Shown here: one piece after another, positions 1 through 5,514 of the stretch
Layout: each line of letters starts with the position of its first letter
Position numbering within the stretch: the stretch's first letter is position 1
Assembly (NCBI GenBank): GCA_947632255.1
Contig: CANROL010000055.1
Coordinates: 1 to 7,229, forward strand
DNA length: 7,229 nucleotides
Source of the DNA: an uncultured Bacilli bacterium
GTDB lineage: Bacteria > Bacillota_I > Bacilli_A > RF39 > UBA660
Direction of reading: 5' to 3'
Program-made: the position numbers and the translations under genes
Notes under the pieces: generated by a model
What the model was told of the DNA's origin: nothing
The model's database searches: none
The model's input: the letters and a program-made list of their open reading frames with translations, nothing else

Positions 1-13
1 TAAGGAAATCCAT
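1..13 (-). CDS. Start of an unidentified gene running off the left edge
   Basis: Only the first four codons (Met-Asp-Phe-Leu) are inside the window, so no family can be named. The start is supported by an AGGTGG ribosome binding site seven bases upstream of the ATG and by a promoter candidate 29 to 57 bases upstream. The yneF terminator separates it from the yneF group, so it is probably its own transcription unit. A chance ATG cannot be excluded from so little sequence, but the spacing of promoter, binding site and start is what a real gene would show. Confidence 0.5.
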
Positions 14-41
14 CCTTACACCACCTTTTATTCTATTAATA

Positions 42-70
42 AGTCTAACATATATATATTCCAAAATCAA
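42..70 (-). promoter_or_regulatory. Sigma-A type promoter of the left-edge gene
   Basis: Read on the minus strand, a -35 box TTGATT (65-70) is followed by a 17-base spacer and a -10 box TAGACT (42-47). TG stands one base upstream of the -10, making an extended -10. Transcription would start near position 35, leaving a leader of about 20 bases that contains the ribosome binding site. The -10 box matches the consensus at only four of six positions. The assignment rests on spacing, the TG extension and its position between a terminator and a start codon. Confidence 0.45.
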
Positions 71-100
71 GAAAAAAATAGCATTTTTTTAAATATTAAA

Positions 101-134
101 TAAAAAAGCTTTACTCAACTTTAGAGAAAGCTTA
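101..134 (-). terminator. Rho-independent terminator after yneF
   Basis: On the minus strand, AAGCTTT (127-133) pairs with AAAGCTT (106-112). A further CTC/GAG pairing inside, with one bulged base, closes a loop of about seven bases. A run of six T follows. The yneF stop codon TAA (134-132) is part of the upstream stem arm. This closes the yneF-side transcription unit before the promoter of the left-edge gene. Confidence 0.7.
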
Positions 135-341
135 CATAAATTTATTCATTTGTTGCATAACTTGATTTACTTGTTTTTTACTAGGTTTACGTCCCATACT
201 ACTCATCATCACTTCAATCATTTTTTCATTAATTGGTGGATTTTTCTTTAAATATTTTTTCATAAAAATTCTGGCTACTAAAAATCCAATTATTAAACCA
301 CATACAAGTCCAATTATACACCAAAGTATTTCTCCCCACAT
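132..341 (-). CDS. yneF: YneF family (UPF0154) small membrane protein
   Basis: A 69-residue protein with one N-terminal membrane helix (about residues 4-24, ILWCIIGLVCGLIIGFLVAR). A basic stretch and the family signature KKYLKKNPPINEKMI follow, then MSSMGRKPSKKQVNQVM. The length and the order helix, NPPIN, MGxKPSxKxxxxxM match the UPF0154/YneF family, whose molecular role is not established. An in-frame GTG lies nine bases further upstream (350), but it touches the AGGAGA ribosome binding site, so the ATG at 341 is preferred. It sits 39 bases after sirA, the same neighbour as in B. subtilis, and ends in a terminator. The family call is secure; the function is unknown. Confidence 0.93.
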   Translation of the reverse strand: MWGEILWCIIGLVCGLIIGFLVARIFMKKYLKKNPPINEKMIEVMMSSMGRKPSKKQVNQVMQQMNKFM

Positions 342-350
342 AATTAGCAC

Positions 351-356
351 TCTCCT
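351..356 (-). promoter_or_regulatory. Ribosome binding site that decides the yneF start
   Basis: AGGAGA on the minus strand lies nine bases from the ATG at 341-339, a normal distance. It directly abuts the alternative GTG at 350-348, which would leave no spacer. The ATG start is therefore favoured. Confidence 0.6.
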
Positions 357-365
357 TTACTTAAT

Positions 366-394
366 ATAATACAATATTTTTTAAATAGAAACAA
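366..394 (-). promoter_or_regulatory. Possible internal promoter for yneF
   Basis: A -35-like TTGTTT (389-394, inside the last sirA codons), a 17-base spacer and a -10-like TATTAT (366-371) lie upstream of yneF. A start near 359 would give a leader of about 18 bases holding the ribosome binding site. In sequence this AT-rich such matches arise by chance, and yneF could equally be read through from sirA. Confidence 0.35.
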
Positions 395-800
395 GTTCAT
401 TTAACCAAAAATAATCTTTGTTTTTAAAATCACAAACAAATAAATTTTTACAATCTTTTAAATTATTTAAAAAAGTTGGTTTTAAAATATTACTTTCTAA
501 AAGTAAAAAAGCTTTATTAACTATTAACATTGAATCTTCCGGAATATATTTATTTTGAATTCGATGTACATTATGAAATTTAGAATAAAAATCATTATCT
601 TTAGATTCATTAAATATTTTATTATTAATTAAACTTTTATTAAAAGGATTAGCAATTTGGGTAAATAACTCATAAGCTAAATCAATATCCCCTTTTTCAA
701 AATTATGAATATCCTCCATTGTTCTAAATAAATGATAAGGATTTTTTTTCATTAAATTATAAAAATCCTTATTAATATTAAATATATAAAATCTTCTCAT
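381..800 (-). CDS. sirA: SirA family DnaA-binding inhibitor of replication initiation
   Basis: A 139-residue soluble protein. In B. subtilis, SirA (YneE, about 148 residues) binds domain I of DnaA and blocks new initiation at oriC once sporulation is triggered. Support here is the N-terminal pattern YIFNINKDF followed by a helix with LFRTM, a central QIANP segment (48-52), the C-terminal FVCDFKNKDYFWLNEL (121-136), the matching length, and the adjacent yneF as in B. subtilis. Similarity was judged from memory and is modest, so binding to DnaA is inferred from family and context. An in-frame TTG (812) and GTG (809) precede the ATG at 800, but they fall in the ribosome binding site GGTGAT. The gene lies 61 bases after the P-type ATPase with no strong terminator between. 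I see no TGTCGAA Spo0A box upstream, unlike the Spo0A-controlled B. subtilis gene. Confidence 0.8.
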   Translation of the reverse strand: MRRFYIFNINKDFYNLMKKNPYHLFRTMEDIHNFEKGDIDLAYELFTQIANPFNKSLINNKIFNESKDNDFYSKFHNVHRIQNKYIPEDSMLIVNKAFLLLESNILKPTFLNNLKDCKNLFVCDFKNKDYFWLNELVSI

Positions 801-804
801 ATCA

Positions 805-810
805 ATCACC
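805..810 (-). promoter_or_regulatory. Unusual ribosome binding site of sirA
   Basis: The minus-strand context TTGGTGATTGATATG lacks GGAGG but has GGTGAT, complementary to the ATCACC part of the 16S rRNA tail. Aligned on that tail, the site is the usual distance from the ATG at 800. This rules against the in-frame TTG and GTG codons that overlap it. Confidence 0.55.
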
Positions 811-837
811 AAGATTATCTTAGCATATTAAATATGC
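811..837. repeat. Two adjacent short palindromes upstream of sirA
   Basis: AAGATTATCTT (811-821, odd-length palindrome) and GCATATTAAATATGC (823-837, six-base stem plus a three-base loop) stand one base apart in the ATPase-sirA gap. No T run follows on the minus strand, so this is not a terminator. It could be an operator or a leader hairpin just before the sirA ribosome binding site, or chance in AT-rich sequence. Confidence 0.4.
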
Positions 838-861
838 GAAATGTAAAAAATATCAATTTTT

Positions 862-3462
862 TTAAATACTTGCTTTTAAATGTTTAAAACGAATATATAT
901 TTTTCTTAAAAAATCGACTGGAAAAACACTCATCGCAAGCATTAAAACAATAAAGAATTCTTTGGCAGTTAACCCATAAGTTCTAAATAAATCACCACCA
1001 TAATAAATAAGATATACTTGTACAACTAAAATAAACAAAATAATAAAAATAAAAACTTTATTTTTACTTAAATTAGCTAAAATATTAATTCTTTCACTCC
1101 GGGCATTAAAAGCATTAAATACCCCAATAAAAATAAATAAAGCAAAATAAGCTGTCATTAAATATTTGTAATTATCCCCAACTCTTATATATTCTCTTAC
1201 TATTGGTAATTTTAAAAATAAAATACATAATACTGCCGAATATAAACCAGTAAATAATACTTCCCCGATCATATAAGAATTAATAATAGCTTCATCTTTT
1301 TTCTTAGGTGGTTCTTCCATATAACTTTTAAGGGCTGGTTCAAACGAAAAAGCAAGGCCCGCGAAAGTATCCATGATCATATTAAGCCAAAGCATTTGAA
1401 TAATTGTAATTGGTGTATTAATTCCAATAAAAGGACCTACAATGGATAATATAAGAGCACACATATTCACCGTTAATTGATAAATAATAAATTTACGAAT
1501 ACTTTTAAATATTGTTCTTCCATATAAAATTGCTTTACTAATTGATAAAATATTATCATCTAAAATAACAATATCACTAGCTTCTTTAGCAACTTCTGTT
1601 CCACTTCCCATCGCAAAACCCACATTGGCTTTTTTTAAAGCTGGCGCATCATTTACACCATCACCCGTCATCCCGACAATTAAATCCATTTCTTCTAAAA
1701 TTCGCACCAAACGGGATTTATCTTGTGGTAAAGCTCGGGCAATAACGCGAATATTAGCTATTTTCTTTTTTATTTCTTCATCACTTAAAGTGGATAACTC
1801 CCCACTTGTTAACACTAAATCATTACTTTCTAACAAACCTACTTCACTGGCTATAGCTAATGCGGTATCTTTTGCATCCCCAGTTATCATAATTGTTTTA
1901 ATACCCGCACTTTTAATTAAACTAATTCCTTCTTTAGCTTCTTTTCTTAATTCATCTTTTATCGCCACTATTCCTACTAAAACTAAATCTTTCATTTCTT
2001 TATTTTTACTATAAGTAAGTAATAATACTCTAATTCCTTTTTTAGTTAAATTATTAATATTTAAAATAATATTCTTTTTATTTAATATTACTTTTTCTTC
2101 CCCTAATTTATTTAAATAATAACTTATATTAGGCATTAATACTTCAGAGGCCCCTTTAAAATAAGTATAATTATTATCTAAAGTTACTTTACTATATTTA
2201 TTTTTACTATCAAAATTAGTTCTCTCTATTACTTTATTTTTAAAATTATTATCAAAACTAATAAATTTAAGTAAAGCTTTATCTGTTAAATTACCTCCAG
2301 TAACTTCATAATTTTCATCAAAAACACTTTCATTATTATAATACAAAGACTTATAAAAATGTTCATAATATTTATTAAAATTTTTAATTTCTTTTATTTT
2401 TTTAAAACGATTATTATCCCCCGTGATTACTTCACTAACTTCTAATTTACCTTTAGTTAAAGTTCCTGTTTTATCAGTTAGTAAAACATTAATACTTCCC
2501 GCAGTTTCAATACCCACTAGGCGTCTTACTAAAACATTACTTTTAAGCATCCGCTTCATATTACTTGATAAAACTAAAGTAATCATCATGGGCAGTCCTT
2601 CTGGTACGGCGACCACAATAATAGTCACACTAAGAGTTAAAGCATATATTAAATGATTAAACATTACTTTAAAATTAGTAATTGTTCCTATAATTAAATC
2701 TAAATTAAAATGATTTTCCATCACAATAACCGAAAAAAGATAAGAAAATGTTACTAAAGCTGCCCCAATATAACCAATTTTACTAATAAATTTAGCTAAA
2801 ACAGTTAATCTTAACTTAAGTGGTGATGTTGGTGCTTCTTCACTAACTTCTTTTGCTAAAGCTCCATATATAGTCTTATCCCCAACAGCCATAACTTCCA
2901 TATAAGCATTACCATTATAAATAACTGAACCTCGATATAATTTATTATTTTCTTTTAATATATTTTTATTTAGAGCCGGATATTTTTTTGCTTCTTTAGT
3001 TTCCCCATTTAAATTAGCTTCATCAACACTTACTTCCCCTTTTAATAAAAAACCATCCGCGGGTACTTTATCCCCACTATTTAAAACAACTATATCCCTA
3101 ACTACTACTTCTTCTATAGGTATTTCTTTTATCTTACCATTTCTTAATACTTTAACTAATATCTTTGATGATTCTTCTTGTAATCTTCTAAAAGCTGCTT
3201 CACTTCCATATTCTGATATAGTTGATATAAAAGAAGCTAAAAATATAGCTATTAAAATCCCTAAAGTTTCAAAATAATCAAAATCTTTAAATAAAAAAAC
3301 TATCTTAATCATTAAAGCTACTAAAAGTATTTTAATAATAGGATCCCCTAAAGATTCTAATAATAACTTAAAAAAACTATTTTTCTTTACGCCAATAATA
3401 TTATTACTACCATATTTCCTACGATTTTCTTCTACTTCTTTGGTGGTTAATCCTTGATACAT
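862..3462 (-). CDS. Calcium-translocating P-type ATPase, PMCA-like (P2B)
   Basis: An 866-residue integral membrane pump that probably exports Ca2+ at the cost of ATP. An N-terminal cation-ATPase domain (1-60) and about ten membrane helices (near 41-57, 65-83, 225-246, 271-293, 657-678, 684-705, 728-750, 766-784, 802-821, 832-852) match the P2-type layout. Catalytic elements are present: actuator loop LNGET (151-155), M4 VPEGLP (286-291), phosphorylated Asp330 in DKTGTLT, nucleotide-binding KGAS (436-439), TGD (527-529) and the hinge TGDGVNDAP (599-607). M6 QMLWLNMIMDT carries Asn694 and Asp698, which with Glu288 form the single PMCA-type Ca2+ site. Substrate is inferred from these residues, and another divalent cation cannot be excluded. 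The ATG has a strong GGGAGG site eight bases upstream. No clear promoter lies in the 51-base gap after the preceding gene's terminator; TATACT at 3482-3487 is the only -10-like match. It may be read on into sirA and yneF. Confidence 0.93.
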   Translation of the reverse strand: MYQGLTTKEVEENRRKYGSNNIIGVKKNSFFKLLLESLGDPIIKILLVALMIKIVFLFKDFDYFETLGILIAIFLASFISTISEYGSEAAFRRLQEESSKILVKVLRNGKIKEIPIEEVVVRDIVVLNSGDKVPADGFLLKGEVSVDEANLNGETKEAKKYPALNKNILKENNKLYRGSVIYNGNAYMEVMAVGDKTIYGALAKEVSEEAPTSPLKLRLTVLAKFISKIGYIGAALVTFSYLFSVIVMENHFNLDLIIGTITNFKVMFNHLIYALTLSVTIIVVAVPEGLPMMITLVLSSNMKRMLKSNVLVRRLVGIETAGSINVLLTDKTGTLTKGKLEVSEVITGDNNRFKKIKEIKNFNKYYEHFYKSLYYNNESVFDENYEVTGGNLTDKALLKFISFDNNFKNKVIERTNFDSKNKYSKVTLDNNYTYFKGASEVLMPNISYYLNKLGEEKVILNKKNIILNINNLTKKGIRVLLLTYSKNKEMKDLVLVGIVAIKDELRKEAKEGISLIKSAGIKTIMITGDAKDTALAIASEVGLLESNDLVLTSGELSTLSDEEIKKKIANIRVIARALPQDKSRLVRILEEMDLIVGMTGDGVNDAPALKKANVGFAMGSGTEVAKEASDIVILDDNILSISKAILYGRTIFKSIRKFIIYQLTVNMCALILSIVGPFIGINTPITIIQMLWLNMIMDTFAGLAFSFEPALKSYMEEPPKKKDEAIINSYMIGEVLFTGLYSAVLCILFLKLPIVREYIRVGDNYKYLMTAYFALFIFIGVFNAFNARSERINILANLSKNKVFIFIILFILVVQVYLIYYGGDLFRTYGLTAKEFFIVLMLAMSVFPVDFLRKIYIRFKHLKASI

Positions 3463-3494
3463 GCCTTATTCCTCCCAAAAAAGTATATGCATAA

Positions 3495-3519
3495 TAAAAA
3501 AAAATAGCACTTGCTATTT
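3495..3519 (-). terminator. Rho-independent terminator after the COG4905 membrane protein gene
   Basis: On the minus strand, AAATAGC (3513-3519), a four-base AAGT loop and GCTATTT (3502-3508) form a perfect seven-base stem that runs into about ten T. The TAG stop codon of the preceding gene is part of the first stem arm. It separates that gene from the P-type ATPase. Confidence 0.85.
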
Positions 3520-4170
3520 AATTAATCTTTTATATCTAATACTTAACTTAGGATAAGCATTTTTAATATGGCGATATAAGAAAGAATTTTCTTCTAACCA
3601 TTCCATAACTTCTTTTTTTATTAATTCTGTATTATCACTCTTTTGTTTCTTTATTTCTAATTTAATTTTTGATAAAACTTCAAAAGAAATAATATTATCT
3701 ATAATATATATAACTAATATTATTATAGAAATAATAAGTCTTAATTTAAAACTAATTAATTTAATTAATTTTACTAAGAAAGGATTAACTATATAAACTA
3801 TACTTGTTCCAAGTATTCCAAAAGGTATCATAGTCTCTAAACAAATTCTTCCATTAATATTAAATCTCTTTTTTGAATAATCCCACCATCTTGCTTTAAA
3901 TACTTTTTCCATTACATACGAAGTAATATATTCTAATACTGAACATATTAATATTGATTTTAAAAATACACTTAAAAAATCTTTGGTATTATTCCCAATT
4001 AAAAATAATATTCCTAATACTCCATATCCATATATAGGACAAATTGGTCCTATTAAAAAACCTCGATTGACAAACTTCTTTAATTCAATTAACTTACATA
4101 CTACTTCTAATAACCAACCTAAAAAAGAATATATAATAAATAATAGAAAAAATATTGTTAACTTATTCAT
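3514..4170 (-). CDS. COG4905 / ABC_trans_CmpB family membrane protein (putative transporter permease)
   Basis: A 218-residue polytopic membrane protein with about five helices (near 3-26, 39-59, 65-86, 113-136, 143-163) and a charged cytosolic tail (165-218). Family marks are YSFLGWLLEVV (14-24), NRGFLIGPICPIYGYG (35-50), RWWDYS (94-99) and GRICLETMIPFG (107-118). These are the conserved blocks of proteins labelled 'putative ABC transporter permease' (Pfam ABC_trans_CmpB). That label is weak: no ATP-binding partner is encoded nearby and no transported substrate is known. The start has only a poor ribosome binding site (GAAG about six bases upstream), but no better start precedes it. The gene has its own promoter and terminator and looks monocistronic. 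Confidence 0.87.
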   Translation of the reverse strand: MNKLTIFFLLFIIYSFLGWLLEVVCKLIELKKFVNRGFLIGPICPIYGYGVLGILFLIGNNTKDFLSVFLKSILICSVLEYITSYVMEKVFKARWWDYSKKRFNINGRICLETMIPFGILGTSIVYIVNPFLVKLIKLISFKLRLIISIIILVIYIIDNIISFEVLSKIKLEIKKQKSDNTELIKKEVMEWLEENSFLYRHIKNAYPKLSIRYKRLIK

Positions 4171-4186
4171 CTTACTTCACAATAAA

Positions 4187-4215
4187 AGTATATCATAAAA
4201 ATATTATCATCGCAA
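4187..4215 (-). promoter_or_regulatory. Extended -10 promoter of the COG4905 gene
   Basis: On the minus strand, a -35 box TTGCGA (4210-4215), a 17-base spacer and a -10 box TATACT (4187-4192) are present. TG stands one base before the -10. Transcription would begin near 4180, about ten bases before the ATG at 4170, so the leader is very short. This agrees with the weak ribosome binding site. It starts directly after the lipoprotein terminator. Confidence 0.6.
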
Positions 4216-4246
4216 ACAAAAAGAAGTCTTATTATAACTCCTTTTT
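4214..4246 (-). terminator. Rho-independent terminator after the lipoprotein gene
   Basis: On the minus strand, AAAAAGGAGT (4237-4246) pairs with ACTTCTTTTT (4218-4227) over ten positions including one G-U, with a nine-base loop. The second arm ends in a T run followed by GTTT. It begins eight bases after the lipoprotein stop codon. The -35 box of the next gene lies at its distal end. Confidence 0.8.
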
Positions 4247-4253
4247 AAATAAA

Positions 4254-5372
4254 TTATTTTAACACTCTACTAACATTATTATTTATTAAAATATCTATAT
4301 ATTTTTGACATTCATTTTCTTTACCATACTTTTTAAAAATATCTAATAAAGTATCACTACAATAATTCATAATATTTTCATGTTGATTATTTTCAAGATA
4401 AGATAAAATAATATTTTTTAATGTTTGAAAGTCTTCTTCGTTTATTTCAAATTCTGCATAAGGATCTTCATTAATATATATAAAAGGACTTTCATTATTT
4501 ATATTTAAACTACATTTATTATTATCTTGCTCTAAATTTATAAATAACTTCTCATCAGCATTAATCATACTATAAAAGTAAAAACTTAAATGTGAACTAT
4601 CACTATAATTAGTATAAGAAACACAATAATTATTATTTTCATAAATCCATGAAGAATCTTTAGAAGTCCTAACTATTTTATTATCAATAATTGTAAAGAT
4701 TCTAGAATAATTAACATCATCTAAATAATAAACAAAATATAACCATTTTGCCTTTTCAGTCTCTTTTAAAACTCTAATATATCCTACACATTTATCATTT
4801 ACCAAATAAGAAATTACTCCTGTATTTTTAGTATAATCATTATATTTAATATAATATAATCCATTTTCCAAAGAATTTATATAATTATTAAATTCATTAA
4901 AGTATTCTTTTAAATAATCATCATTAAATTCTTCTTCTGTCATACCAATTTTTATAGCTAAATCAATATTAAATGGTTCATTAGAATTAATTGGATAAGA
5001 AACACTTAAATAATCTTCTTTTAATCCTCTATTTTCTATTTCTAATTGTTCTTTTATTCTTTTTAATTCTTCTTTTTCCTTAGTTATTTTATCAATACTT
5101 TTTTCTAATTTACTATTTTCTTCTTCTAAAGTATCATTATCTTTTTCTAACTTACTATTTTCTTCTTCTATAGAAGCCTTATTTTTTACTAATTTAACAT
5201 ATTCTTCTTCTAAAAAGTCATTATAGTTTTCTAATTGTTCAATTTTCTTTAAAGATTCTTCATATTCTTCTTTAGAAATATTATCATTCATACAACCTGA
5301 TATTGTTCCAATTTGAAGTGTTGATAAAAGAAAGATAATTCCTTTTTTAGCTTTATTCATTAATTTTAACAT
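4254..5372 (-). CDS. Coiled-coil lipoprotein with an unrecognised C-terminal domain
   Basis: A 372-residue protein predicted to be exported and lipid-anchored. A basic start (MNKAKK) and a hydrophobic stretch (11-24) lead to a lipobox ISGC with Cys27 as the lipidation site. Residues about 33-120 are almost wholly Glu, Lys, Asn and Leu in heptads, a long coiled coil; a 14-residue unit (EEENSKLEK at 69-77 and 83-91) is repeated within it. Residues 121-372 form an Asn- and Tyr-rich region with alternating strand-like and helical segments, which I do not recognise. The ATG has an AAAGGAGG site six bases upstream; Met5 has none. The gene has its own promoter and terminator, and its promoter region carries a tandem repeat. 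The design resembles surface stalk lipoproteins, with the coil holding a sensory or binding domain away from the membrane; that role is inference. The lipoprotein call is firm and the function unknown. Confidence 0.85.
   Translation of the reverse strand: MLKLMNKAKKGIIFLLSTLQIGTISGCMNDNISKEEYEESLKKIEQLENYNDFLEEEYVKLVKNKASIEEENSKLEKDNDTLEEENSKLEKSIDKITKEKEELKRIKEQLEIENRGLKEDYLSVSYPINSNEPFNIDLAIKIGMTEEEFNDDYLKEYFNEFNNYINSLENGLYYIKYNDYTKNTGVISYLVNDKCVGYIRVLKETEKAKWLYFVYYLDDVNYSRIFTIIDNKIVRTSKDSSWIYENNNYCVSYTNYSDSSHLSFYFYSMINADEKLFINLEQDNNKCSLNINNESPFIYINEDPYAEFEINEEDFQTLKNIILSYLENNQHENIMNYCSDTLLDIFKKYGKENECQKYIDILINNNVSRVLK
5100..5170. repeat. Imperfect 42-base direct repeat inside the coiled-coil region
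   Basis: The 29-base stretches at 5100-5128 and 5142-5170 differ at one base and are offset by 42 bases, which is 14 codons or two heptads. They encode the repeated EEENSKLEK element. The near identity at DNA level, not just in protein, suggests a recent in-frame duplication that lengthened the stalk. Confidence 0.75.
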
Positions 5373-5406
5373 TTTATTCCTCCTTTAGCCCTTAATCGCG
5401 AGAATT

Positions 5407-5435
5407 ATAATATCACTAATTAAAATAATTGTCAA
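5407..5435 (-). promoter_or_regulatory. Strong promoter of the lipoprotein gene
   Basis: On the minus strand, a perfect -35 box TTGACA (5430-5435), a 17-base spacer and a -10 box TATTAT (5407-5412) are present, with TG one base upstream of the -10. Transcription would start near 5400, giving a leader of about 28 bases with the GGAGG site. It is the best promoter in the window. The 15-base tandem repeat abuts its -35 box on the upstream side. Confidence 0.75.
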
Positions 5436-5465
5436 ATGTTTTTTCGTTATATGTTTTTTCGTTAT
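5436..5465. repeat. Perfect 15-base tandem repeat between divergent promoters
   Basis: ATGTTTTTTCGTTAT occurs twice without gap (5436-5450 and 5451-5465). It fills the space between the lipoprotein -35 box (ends 5435) and the candidate -35 box of the rightward gene (begins 5469). Sites half a turn from helical phasing upstream of a -35 box are typical of regulator binding, but no regulator is identified. Read on the minus strand, each unit contains TAACGAA, one mismatch from the TGNCGAA core of a Spo0A box. Confidence 0.7.
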
Positions 5466-5468
5466 ATA

Positions 5469-5497
5469 TTTACATTTAAGATAAAATTATATAAAAT
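5469..5497 (+). promoter_or_regulatory. Candidate promoter of mnmL
   Basis: A -35 box TTTACA (5469-5474), a 17-base spacer and a -10 box TAAAAT (5492-5497) each match consensus at five of six positions. Transcription would start near 5504, so the message would begin at the ribosome binding site with almost no leader. This makes the assignment less sure; several other AT-rich hexamers nearby could serve as the -10. Confidence 0.4.
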
Positions 5498-5504
5498 ATT
5501 TCTT

Positions 5505-5510
5505 GGTGAT
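5505..5510 (+). promoter_or_regulatory. Ribosome binding site that decides the mnmL start
   Basis: The context TTGGTGATTAAATTG has the same GGTGAT element and spacing as the site before sirA. It points to TTG at 5515. The in-frame TTG at 5503 and GTG at 5506 lie in or before the site itself and would have no binding site of their own. Confidence 0.55.
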
Positions 5511-5514
5511 TAAA

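Noticed and set aside
72..90. Perfect inverted repeat AAAAAAAT / ATTTTTTT with a three-base loop
   Set aside because: The stem is entirely A-T and stands just upstream of a promoter after a better terminator, so it is too weak to call as a terminator. A runs next to T runs are common by chance here.
845..862. AAAAAAT / ATTTTTT inverted repeat right after the ATPase stop codon
   Set aside because: It is an all-A-T seven-base stem without G-C closure, unlikely to stop transcription, so it is not listed as the ATPase terminator.
1625..2014. Plus-strand open frame of 129 codons opposite the P-type ATPase
   Set aside because: It lies wholly antisense to the conserved P and N domain coding sequence. 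Its Ser/Ile/Leu-rich composition is what reading the complement of that gene gives.
2423..2656. Plus-strand open frame of 77 codons opposite the P-type ATPase
   Set aside because: It is antisense to the M4 and DKTGT region and is a shadow of conserved coding sequence, with no ribosome binding site or family match.
3983..4198. Plus-strand open frame of 71 codons opposite the COG4905 membrane protein
   Set aside because: It is antisense to the conserved NRGFLIGP region and runs through the promoter of that gene; its composition is that of a shadow frame.
5396..5401. TCGCGA palindrome near the predicted lipoprotein transcription start
   Set aside because: A single six-base palindrome, notable only because G-C-rich words are rare here; nothing repeats it or links it to a function.
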